From DASXTB01 sp036505615 (lineage in GTDB: Bacteria > Acidobacteriota > UBA6911 > JACQSX01): DNA of 5,397 nucleotides. The translations under genes were made by a program, and so were the position numbers. The DNA lies in assembly GCA_036505615.1 (NCBI GenBank), contig DASXTB010000048.1, forward strand, positions 1 to 5,397, read 5' to 3'. The notes under the pieces were generated by a model. The model did not search any database. It was not told where the DNA came from and worked only from the letters and a program-made list of their open reading frames with translations. Numbering within the stretch: position 1 is the stretch's first letter; each line of letters opens with the position of its first letter. Positions 1 to 5,397 of this stretch are shown here, piece by piece.

Positions 1-82
1 GCGGGAAGACCGGCTCGGGTCAATCATCTGGAAATTCTGTTGCACCCTTACCTTGTGCGGAGGTCGATATTGGGGAACTCGA

Positions 83-119
83 CCGGGGGCGTCGCGCAAA
101 AAACGCGCTCTGCCCCCGG
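83..119. repeat. GC-rich stem-loop (8-bp perfect outer stem)
   Basis: CCGGGGGC at 83-90 pairs perfectly with GCCCCCGG at 112-119. Inside it, GCGC at 94-97 can pair with GCGC at 105-108 around an A-rich loop. No T-tract follows on either strand, so it does not look like a simple intrinsic terminator. It lies in gene-free DNA (1-403) downstream of the MerR gene. It could be a structured intergenic repeat or the remnant of a mobile repeat; its role is unknown. Confidence 0.6.
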
Positions 120-130
120 CTATACTCTTC

Positions 131-145
131 GACGCCTTCGGCGTC
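131..145. repeat. Short perfect hairpin GACGCC-TTC-GGCGTC
   Basis: Six-base arms GACGCC and GGCGTC flank a TTC loop. The hairpin sits 11 bases after the larger stem-loop at 83-119, so the two may form one structured intergenic unit. The flanks lack a T-run on either strand, which argues against a Rho-independent terminator. Function unknown. Confidence 0.5.
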
Positions 146-235
146 TAAAGCAAACCAAATCTTTGCGGCTCGTAAGGAATTTAACGGTTAGCATTACAGA
201 GGACACAGCGCGGCAAACCCCAATAAAAGCCGATC

Positions 236-339
236 ACGACTACGTTCACGTTGACGTCCACGCCTACGCGGACGAAAAATACACAATCGCTCACGATTCG
301 ACTGGTCGTAGTGGTGAACGTTGACGTGCTCGTGAACGT
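236..339. repeat. Two inverted blocks of degenerate 6-bp repeats (ACGNNN / CGTNNN)
   Basis: ACG recurs at exactly 6-bp intervals seven times from 236 to 274. After a 32-base gap the complementary triplet CGT recurs in the same 6-bp rhythm at 307, 319, 325, 331 and 337, with GGT in place of the unit at 313. The blocks therefore face each other: ACGTTCACG at 242-250 is the exact reverse complement of CGTGAACGT at 331-339. A 10-mer, ACGTTGACGT, also occurs directly at 248-257 and 318-327. The array could fold into a long imperfect hairpin with paired triplets and mismatched spacers. Apart from the hairpins at 83-145, nothing else is seen in the gene-free stretch 1-403. Confidence 0.65.
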
Positions 340-403
340 GGCCGGCTGTTCAGCGCCAAATTTTGTCGAGAGCGCGAGATTTCACCAAATAGAGGGAATG
401 CCC

Positions 404-1192
404 TCATCCCTTCTTGCGTAGCGCCATCGCCTGGCAGATAAAGGCGCCCACTTCGTCGCTGTACGGCTTCTTGAATGTGGACGGCCAGTTGGCCTTGTCG
501 GCGTACATCTTGTTGAGGCCTTCCTGGACGGCGCGGCTGCCGCCGGTGAATGCCTCAAGCAGTTTCGACCAGCGCTCGACAAGCGCCTGTGCCTCCTTGC
601 TCGCCGGATCTTCCCCCTTGGCCAGCGCCGCTTCGATGTCTTTGATCAGGACTGCCCACTCCCGCTCTCCCTCTTCGATCAGTTCGCGGGGTACGTTGCG
701 CTGAGCCAATTCTTTGCGTGCTTCCTCACTGTAGTACTTTTTGGTCCATTCCATGTCCTTATGCATGTTGATCACCTCGATGATTTTCTTGAACGATTCC
801 CAATCGGGTCCGCTGCGGGCGATCAGCCGCTCGGCCCTGGCAATAGCCTGGACGGCCCGGTCCAGGTGACGCCGTTTCTCCTCCATGACCTTGCGCTGGA
901 AACAGAGTGTGCTCTTCAAGTCGAGCTTGCTCCGATCGAGAAGATCCTTGATTTGCTTCAGAGGGAAGCCGATGAATTTCAGGGTCACAATCTGCTCCAG
1001 GCGCGCCAGATCCTGTTCGCTGTACAGACGGTAACCAGCCTCTGAGCGGGCGCTGGGGTTAAGCAGCCCCACTCGGTCATAATGATGGAGCGTCCGCACA
1101 GTGACACCGGCGCGCCGGGCAAATTCGCGCACCCGATACAAGCGCTCGCTTGTTTCATCGGGCGGTTTGTCTCCCCGAGTATGAAGTCTCAT
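404..1192 (-). CDS. MerR-family transcriptional regulator with TipAS effector domain
   Basis: A 262-residue cytoplasmic transcription activator. Residues about 18-90 form the MerR winged helix-turn-helix: RVREFARRAGVTVRTLHHYD is the recognition region, followed by the wing GLLNPSARSEAGYRLY. Residues about 95-125 look like the dimerising coiled coil. Residues about 145-257 match the TipAS domain (MEWTKKYYSEEARKELAQR near its start, then an all-helical tail), as in TipA, Mta, SkgA and AlbA. In that family the C-terminal domain binds drug-like or hydrophobic ligands and the protein then untwists a promoter with an overlong spacer. The ATG at 1192 is chosen because it lies about 15 bases below the predicted transcription start and behind AAGGTGG. 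The gene stands alone and has a MerR-type operator in its own promoter, so autoregulation is likely. The ligand and any other target gene cannot be read here. Confidence 0.93.
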   Translation of the reverse strand: MRLHTRGDKPPDETSERLYRVREFARRAGVTVRTLHHYDRVGLLNPSARSEAGYRLYSEQDLARLEQIVTLKFIGFPLKQIKDLLDRSKLDLKSTLCFQRKVMEEKRRHLDRAVQAIARAERLIARSGPDWESFKKIIEVINMHKDMEWTKKYYSEEARKELAQRNVPRELIEEGEREWAVLIKDIEAALAKGEDPASKEAQALVERWSKLLEAFTGGSRAVQEGLNKMYADKANWPSTFKKPYSDEVGAFICQAMALRKKG

Positions 1193-1213
1193 CGCCCACC
1201 TTTCACCTCGCTT

Positions 1214-1244
1214 ATCGTAAAGTCTGACCTTAGGTCAGGCTCAA
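1214..1244 (-). promoter_or_regulatory. MerR-type promoter/operator of the regulator gene
   Basis: Read on the minus strand, a -35 element TTGAGC (1244-1239) and a -10 element TACGAT (1219-1214) are separated by 19 bp (1220-1238) instead of the usual 17. The spacer holds a perfect palindrome CTGACCTAAGGTCAG (1224-1238; 7-bp arms, single central base). Overlong spacers with a dyad between -35 and -10 are the hallmark of promoters activated by MerR proteins. An A/T-rich stretch (1247-1261) upstream of the -35 could act as an UP element. The predicted start site near 1207 gives a leader of about 15 bases to the ATG at 1192. That this gene's own product binds here is inferred from position and architecture. 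Confidence 0.85.
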
Positions 1245-1386
1245 GCCTTTTTTGGATAAAAAGCAGCACATTAGAAGGGGCGCCGGAGTTTTCTCGAACA
1301 CCGCATCTCGATCTGATAAGAAGCCTGCCGTTACGGCGCACGCAGCGTAAGAGATGTCGTGCATCGTGCACCCTCTTCACTAGCGA

Positions 1387-1404
1387 GCAGCCACATAGGG
1401 CTGC
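1387..1404. repeat. Hairpin GCAGCC-N6-GGCTGC
   Basis: Six-base perfect arms (1387-1392 and 1399-1404) surround a 6-base loop. Only CTTTAC follows on the plus strand, so terminator activity is doubtful. It lies in the gene-free stretch between the regulator promoter and the tRNA promoter (1245-1521), where no supported reading frame was found on either strand. Confidence 0.35.
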
Positions 1405-1440
1405 CTTTACAGGCGTTGCACCTAGCGCAAAGCATCAGCG

Positions 1441-1505
1441 ATTCGCGTTAATCCGCGTTTATTCGCGGCCCTGATTGCTGTTCCAAACCAAGACGATTCG
1501 CGGCC
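1441..1505. repeat. Tandem 10-bp ATTCGCG-type repeat units
   Basis: Three adjoining 10-base units, ATTCGCGTTA (1441-1450), ATCCGCGTTT (1451-1460) and ATTCGCGGCC (1461-1470), share the core AT(T/C)CGCG. A fourth copy, ATTCGCGGCC at 1496-1505, is identical to the third. CGCG therefore recurs at exact 10-bp intervals (1444, 1454, 1464), about one helical turn, so the copies lie on one face of the DNA. The array ends 17 bases before the -35 element of the tRNA promoter. It may be a general intergenic low-complexity repeat of this genome or a protein-binding array. Confidence 0.6.
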
Positions 1506-1521
1506 AGTCCACGGGGCCGAG

Positions 1522-1551
1522 TTGACAGACCCAAAATCCTCCAAGTATGAT
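1522..1551 (+). promoter_or_regulatory. Sigma70-type promoter for the initiator tRNA
   Basis: A perfect -35 hexamer TTGACA (1522-1527) is followed after 18 bp by TATGAT (1546-1551), one mismatch from the consensus -10. Transcription should start near 1558, leaving a short 5' leader of about 12 bases to be trimmed before the tRNA at 1570. The near-consensus elements suit a constitutive stable-RNA gene. Confidence 0.8.
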
Positions 1552-1569
1552 CATCTTCTACGATTGTGA

Positions 1570-1646
<77 letters not shown>

Positions 1647-1690
1647 TCTTTCCAATAGTTTACGGACCACCGTTGGGGTTTTCGAGATAG

Positions 1691-1709
1691 TGTTGCCACT
1701 TTGTTGCCA
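1691..1709. repeat. Direct repeat TGTTGCCA, 11-bp period, between tRNA and integrase
   Basis: TGTTGCCA occurs at 1691-1698 and again at 1702-1709, starting 11 bp apart, roughly one helical turn. The pair sits just past the integrase stop codon, inside the short junction between the putative att core and the integrase gene. Same-face direct repeats in this position are typical of integrase arm-type or excisionase binding sites, but binding is inferred. The rest of the junction (1647-1690) contains only a weak 4-bp hairpin (1662-1673) followed by TTTT, a possible poor tRNA terminator. Confidence 0.5.
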
Positions 1710-1711
1710 AG

Positions 1712-2767
1712 TTACTGATCAATTCGCCTCCCGCCTTGCAGCACCGCCAACACATGTTTGACCGCTGACTGAGGCGAGTAATGGGCGTAATACTTCTCGG
1801 TCGTCGCCACTGAGGCGTGACCCATTACCTCCTTGATGTAGCTCATCGGACAGCCGGCTTCCGCCAGCCGGATACCATACGCCCTGCGGAGATCTTTTAT
1901 CTGCAGCCACTGATGACCTGCCGCTTTCCGCGCCTTTTCCCATGGGTCTCGAGCCTCAGCCCACCTACCCAGTGAATCGGGATGGTAGAAGACCAAATCA
2001 CACCCAAGCAACTGCGGCATCGCCCGGATCGCTTCGATAGCTGGGTCCGTCAGGGGCACGTTTCTCGCCTTGCGAGATTTGGTTTTCGTAGTGTCAGACG
2101 GAGTAAACACGACAGTCTGGTTCTTCAAATCTATCTGCCAATGTTTCAGTGTCAGAGCCTCTTCCCGTCGACATCCCGTTTCCCGAATAAATGTGAACAG
2201 CGGTACTACCCGCAAATCGAGCTTCTTAAAAACTTCGTCTACGACCTGATCGGTCGGCCGGGGTCGTTGGCGAACATCTTCGCGGAAGCGCTTGACCTTG
2301 CCGAGCCGATGTCCCGGAATGATTTCCTCTTCTACTGCCCAGTTAAGCAGGTGCTTGAGGACCTCAATTTCCCGGTTGACCGTGCTCTCGCTCACCTTAT
2401 CCTTTTCTTTGCGCAGCTTCTTGTACCTGGTCACGTGACGCGGTCGTAACGACGAAATGGGCAACCTGCCAAACCTGCGCTTGAGAATTTTCAGCTTGCA
2501 CTCTTTCGTTGCGACTGCCGTGTTTTCAACTTTCACGTACTCCTCCAGGTACTGCTCGGCCAACTCAGAAAACCTGATTGATTTGCACACAGACAGGCCG
2601 TCGGCCAACGCTTGGCGTAACTTCGACCAAGTATTGTCGATCAGGGAAAGCCGGATACGTAATTCGCGCTCTTCGGCCTTCGCGGGATCCTTGAAGCGAT
2701 AGCGCGATCTGACTCCGTCGGGCCATCTGACATCAACTACATGAAACCTACCACGCGTCTTTATCAC
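1712..2767 (-). CDS. int: Tyrosine-recombinase integrase of a tRNA-integrated element
   Basis: A 351-residue site-specific recombinase that would join the element to the tRNA attachment site and, with the excisionase, remove it. Residues about 1-60 resemble an arm-type DNA-binding domain. About 63-160 is the helical core-binding domain (begins IRFSELAEQYLEEY). About 170-340 is the catalytic domain. Catalytic residues visible: R200 in ETGCRREE, a lysine in the TKTKSRKARNVPL hairpin (K228 or K230), R294 in the second box, H317 in VMGHASVATTEKYY, and nucleophile Y326. The second box reads KDLRR where HxxR is usual, so lysine 291 replaces the first histidine. The start is GTG at 2767, chosen because AAAGGAGG (2780-2773) lies 5 bases upstream and the 4-bp GTGA overlap with the preceding gene implies translational coupling. 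The full length and intact motifs suggest an active enzyme. Confidence 0.95.
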   Translation of the reverse strand: MIKTRGRFHVVDVRWPDGVRSRYRFKDPAKAEERELRIRLSLIDNTWSKLRQALADGLSVCKSIRFSELAEQYLEEYVKVENTAVATKECKLKILKRRFGRLPISSLRPRHVTRYKKLRKEKDKVSESTVNREIEVLKHLLNWAVEEEIIPGHRLGKVKRFREDVRQRPRPTDQVVDEVFKKLDLRVVPLFTFIRETGCRREEALTLKHWQIDLKNQTVVFTPSDTTKTKSRKARNVPLTDPAIEAIRAMPQLLGCDLVFYHPDSLGRWAEARDPWEKARKAAGHQWLQIKDLRRAYGIRLAEAGCPMSYIKEVMGHASVATTEKYYAHYSPQSAVKHVLAVLQGGRRIDQ

Positions 2768-3054
2768 TCGTTCCTCCTTTCGTCGGCGCGTGGTGAATCC
2801 TCGATGGCCGCTATCGTAGCCTTTCCAAAATGTCGGGGCAAGCGCGACAGATAGAGGTCCAGGTCGTCCCGAAGGTAAATCCTGCGCTTCCGCCCGATAT
2901 GATTTCTGAATGGAATTGTCCCGGCTCGCACCAAGGAGCGAAACGCGTGGATAGAAAGCTTTAGATAGAAGGCTGCGTCACGCTCATAGAGCGCCGCGGG
3001 AGGAATTGTCTTCTGTGTCTCAATGATTGGAACCAGTGTCAGTTTAGTATCCAT
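2764..3054 (-). CDS. Excisionase / AlpA-like helix-turn-helix DNA-binding protein
   Basis: A 96-residue basic protein. Residues about 23-70 fit the MerR-like excisionase fold (HTH_17): ERDAAFYLKLSIHAFRSLVRAG for the helices, then the wing and its partner strand up to RRIYLRDDLDLYLSRL, where the final helix begins. The tail is charged and probably flexible. Such proteins bend DNA at attachment sites as recombination directionality factors, or activate integrase genes as AlpA does in P4-like elements. The ATG at 3054 is the only good start, with just a weak purine-rich stretch upstream. The gene follows the replication gene by 34 bases and overlaps the integrase by 4, so all three are probably on one transcript. 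Whether it acts as excisionase, activator or both cannot be decided from sequence. Confidence 0.82.
   Translation of the reverse strand: MDTKLTLVPIIETQKTIPPAALYERDAAFYLKLSIHAFRSLVRAGTIPFRNHIGRKRRIYLRDDLDLYLSRLPRHFGKATIAAIEDSPRADERRNE
2773..2780 (-). promoter_or_regulatory. Strong Shine-Dalgarno sequence of the integrase
   Basis: AAAGGAGG, read on the minus strand inside the last codons of the excisionase gene, lies 5 bases before the GTG at 2767. It decides the start of the integrase and compensates for the weaker start codon. Confidence 0.8.
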
Positions 3055-3088
3055 AATCGAAACTCGCTCTAGGTCTCGATGGCCCTCT

Positions 3089-5397
3089 TTAACTCAAAGT
3101 CCTGGTGAAGCGGTGATATCTCACTCCGTGCACGATCCTTTCTCGCTCGCGTCTCCAACCGGCGTTTTCGAGAACAGAGCTTTCGTTGGCCAGGCGCGCG
3201 CTCAATTGCTTGGTGTTGGAAAAGGTCAGCTTGAATCCCTTGTTCTTGGAAAGAATTTGCAGCGCCATGAGAAGATCTCGTGCGCTGGCAATAAAGCTGA
3301 TTTCCGCGGCCTCGCCGCCTCCGTTTGCCACCTTCCTAAAGTCCAGGTAGTACTCTTTTCGAAAATCCTCTTCTCTAGCGATCATCTCCTTTGCCAGACC
3401 ATCGAGCAGATAGACAGCGACGTTGGTGTCGCGTTCGGTTTCCTGCGCCAAACGACTCTGATATTGGATCCAGTAGCGCACAATCTCCCAAGTGCGATCC
3501 GCACCCGGCTCTAACTTTTTCAGCAGTGCTTTGAGGATCACAACCATCAGAGTTAGAAATGAATCGACCCGCTGTTTGGAATGCTGCGAATGATACTGTT
3601 GAATGGCGGCCATAATTTCCTGCCGATGGCTCTGCAGGCCGGGCAGCACCTCGCGGGAGAAGAGAAGAAACAGGCCAGAGAGAATCCGGCTGCGGTGACG
3701 AATGAGCTCGGCGAGGTGTTCCTTTTGCATGAAACCTGTTTGTTTGAAGATGGGCCGGAACTCGACATCATAGGTCCGATTGATGAGTTCGGGTTTGGTT
3801 AGCGGTTCGATGGCCGTAATCGCAACAAGGCAGTTGGCAGATTCCCTTATTGTCTCCGAATCGGTTCCTGTCTTGCGCTTTCCTTTGCTGATCCCGGTGG
3901 CCACGTGGAGCAAAAACTGGATAATGTCCCGATTCATGTTTTCAGTTTCCAGGTTGTCGCATATCAGGTAGGGATTTCTGGAAGCGTCGGCATAATAGTA
4001 GGGAACGGTCGCTGATTCGACCCGGTCGCCTCCGTAGAGCAAGCAAGAGAGGATCCTGGCCGCGGTGGTCTTGCCGCTGCCAGTCATGCCGGAAAGTTTC
4101 AGCAGCGCCTTGTCAGTCGTGTAGTCAAGAAAAAAGGCCGTCAGAATCCAGCAACAGATAAAGAACTTGTTCTCTGGCTCGCACGCCAGCGGCTCCATCA
4201 TTAGGCGCCGCAGAAGCTCAACGGCTTCACCTGGGTTGGATGAAGGGTCAAGATGGATCGCTTCCATCTTGTCAGAAGTTTTTAGCAATATCCGATCGAG
4301 ATTATTGCCGTTGGGTACTATTTCGAACGAGCCGCTTTTGAGGCGAAGAATCTCATTTCCACCATTGTGCAGGTTGATGTAGATGATTCCTTCTTCCTGG
4401 TTGGTATGGATCCAACTTAAATTGCTCTCCCTGCGCCCGCGCAGAAAACACAGATTGCGCAGCAGCTCCCACATGATCTTGCCCTGGTGCTGCACGGCAA
4501 TCAGGTCGGTCTTGGCAAACATCAGGGCGTTGAAGGGGCTGTTGTTGTCGATCTGATACAAGGTGCGGTCGAACATCAGGAGGCAACGGTTTTCTTTATC
4601 GACGGCAAAGATCCCGCCGTTGGACTCAAACCAGGCGTAGATGCGCTCAGCCAGCTCACGGTAGGAAAAAGCTCCTGAACGGTCGGCAGCTCTTTCAAGA
4701 AGCATCCGGACCGTGGCGCAAAGATCCACGGAACGCTCCTGTGCTTCAGAAATGAGCTTTTGAAAGCCAGACCGGTCCTGCGTGAGAAAGAACTCGTTGA
4801 TGTCCTTGACGCCGTCGGGCAGCGAGATTAAGAAGACAGGCCGATTGCGTCTGTGAAATAAGCCTGTGATCTTTTCTACGCCTTTCCGGCCCGCAGTATC
4901 GTTGTCCAGCGCCAGATAGACCTTGAACCGTTCCAGGTCGCTTACCCATTCCGCTTTGAAACCGGAACTGCCAATGACGCCGACTGCCTGAAAGCCTTCC
5001 TGGTCCAAGATCATCGTGTCCGGCGCGCCTTCGCAAAGGAGGACCTCCGTGCCTGGAGCGAGAGATTCGATCTTGTCGAGATTAAATAAGGAGGGGACAG
5101 GAACACTCGCTAGGTTGCAGTACTTCCGGAAATGCCCGTCTTCAGTCCGAAATGATCTTCCTTGTATGAAAATGGGTTTGCCGCTGCGGAAAATGGGAAG
5201 GAGGATTGGATGATTCGAAAACTGAAAAATTGGAGACTTGCTTTCGGCCTCTCTGAAGACTCCCGCGGCGATCAGCGAGCTAACTCCAAAGCGATTTCGC
5301 AAATCTTCTGCCGTTTTCTTTGCGTTTCTTAAGTAAGAAACGCCAAAGCGAGAAAGAACATCACTCCGGATCTTACGAGTGGCGAAATAAGCAATCA
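3089..5397 (-). CDS. Toprim primase / AAA+ helicase replication protein (5' end missing)
   Basis: The frame stays open from the stop at 3089 to the window edge, so the N-terminus is cut off; the TTG at 5302 is an internal leucine codon, not a clear start. Counting from that TTG, about 30-65 matches the toprim N-terminal region (ILLPIFRSGKPIFIQGRSF). The toprim catalytic core follows: E91 in LCEGAPD, D133/D135 in LALDNDTAG, and VKDINEFF at 165-172. Next is a linker, then a P-loop ATPase: Walker A GMTGSGKTT (405-413), Walker B-like YLICDN (445-450), a TGISKGKRKT segment and INRT with a candidate arginine finger (R509). The end (about 675-737) looks like a winged helix. It would prime and unwind DNA at the element's own origin. 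A CHC2 zinc finger is expected upstream but cannot be seen. The gene lies 34 bases before the excisionase gene in the same direction. Confidence 0.88.
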   Translation of the reverse strand, partial: IAYFATRKIRSDVLSRFGVSYLRNAKKTAEDLRNRFGVSSLIAAGVFREAESKSPIFQFSNHPILLPIFRSGKPIFIQGRSFRTEDGHFRKYCNLASVPVPSLFNLDKIESLAPGTEVLLCEGAPDTMILDQEGFQAVGVIGSSGFKAEWVSDLERFKVYLALDNDTAGRKGVEKITGLFHRRNRPVFLISLPDGVKDINEFFLTQDRSGFQKLISEAQERSVDLCATVRMLLERAADRSGAFSYRELAERIYAWFESNGGIFAVDKENRCLLMFDRTLYQIDNNSPFNALMFAKTDLIAVQHQGKIMWELLRNLCFLRGRRESNLSWIHTNQEEGIIYINLHNGGNEILRLKSGSFEIVPNGNNLDRILLKTSDKMEAIHLDPSSNPGEAVELLRRLMMEPLACEPENKFFICCWILTAFFLDYTTDKALLKLSGMTGSGKTTAARILSCLLYGGDRVESATVPYYYADASRNPYLICDNLETENMNRDIIQFLLHVATGISKGKRKTGTDSETIRESANCLVAITAIEPLTKPELINRTYDVEFRPIFKQTGFMQKEHLAELIRHRSRILSGLFLLFSREVLPGLQSHRQEIMAAIQQYHSQHSKQRVDSFLTLMVVILKALLKKLEPGADRTWEIVRYWIQYQSRLAQETERDTNVAVYLLDGLAKEMIAREEDFRKEYYLDFRKVANGGGEAAEISFIASARDLLMALQILSKNKGFKLTFSNTKQLSARLANESSVLENAGWRRERERIVHGVRYHRFTRTLS

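Noticed and set aside
40..324. Plus-strand open frame of 94 codons in the left intergenic region
   Set aside because: It starts at TTG without a ribosome binding site, and its composition follows the hairpins and the ACG-periodic repeat rather than a recognisable protein.
1189..1380. Minus-strand 63-codon frame overlapping the MerR start by ATGA
   Set aside because: It runs through the MerR promoter and operator, has no recognisable domain, and would conflict with the predicted start site near 1207.
1082..1474. Plus-strand 130-codon frame
   Set aside because: It is antisense to the MerR helix-turn-helix region and continues into repeat-containing intergenic DNA; no domain or ribosome binding site is seen.
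1662..1682. Possible tRNA terminator: ACGG/CCGT hairpin then TTTT
   Set aside because: The stem is only 4 bp and the T-run is short and offset by GGGG-containing sequence, so it is too weak to list as a terminator.
1982..2449. Plus-strand 155-codon frame
   Set aside because: It is entirely antisense to the integrase, whose motifs and Shine-Dalgarno sequence are clear.
3010..3072. Imperfect inverted repeat around the excisionase start (GTTTCGATTATGGA against GTCTCAATGATTGGA)
   Set aside because: Only about 10 of 14 positions match and an indel is needed, so it is not distinguishable from chance.
3023..3514. Plus-strand 163-codon frame
   Set aside because: It is antisense to the excisionase start and the primase-helicase C-terminus, with no recognisable content.
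5278..5356. Repeated RFGVS peptide motif (codons near 5345 and 5290), a hint of tandem duplication in the primase
   Set aside because: The shared DNA is only about 9 bases and the motif fits two short helices of the toprim N-terminal region; no larger duplication is visible.

Overview
The window is chromosomal DNA from a bacterium whose lineage cannot be fixed from sequence alone. It carries an initiator tRNA gene with an encoded CCA end, sigma70-like promoters and moderate GC content. The integrase type and the low-complexity intergenic repeats would suit a Verrucomicrobia, Acidobacteria or Deltaproteobacteria-like genome, but that is only an impression.

Layout. Bases 1-403 have no convincing gene. 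They hold two GC-rich stem-loops and two blocks of degenerate hexamer repeats (ACG every 6 bp) facing each other in inverted orientation. Bases 404-1192 (minus strand) encode a MerR-family regulator with a C-terminal TipAS-type ligand domain. It has its own textbook MerR promoter at 1214-1244: a 19-bp spacer filled by a perfect 15-bp palindrome. Bases 1245-1521 are non-coding and include three tandem 10-bp ATTCGCG-type units. A strong promoter (TTGACA-18 bp-TATGAT) at 1522-1551 drives an initiator tRNA-Met gene at 1570-1646.

The rest is best read as the left end of an integrated mobile element. Starting 66 bases past the tRNA 3' end, three genes lie on the minus strand in one apparent operon and point back toward the tRNA: a toprim primase/AAA+ helicase replication protein (3089 to the window edge, 5' end missing), a small excisionase/AlpA-like DNA-binding protein (2764-3054), and a tyrosine-recombinase integrase (1712-2767) that overlaps the excisionase by 4 bp and starts at GTG behind a strong Shine-Dalgarno sequence. 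The arrangement tRNA - int - xis - rep resembles satellite or genomic-island elements that use a tRNA 3' end as attachment site and encode their own replication initiator. The far end of the element, its second att copy and its cargo are outside the window.

How the parts fit: the integrase would recombine at the tRNA 3' end, the excisionase would steer it toward excision, and the primase-helicase would replicate the excised form. The MerR/TipAS gene lies on the other side of the tRNA and is probably host DNA unrelated to the island.
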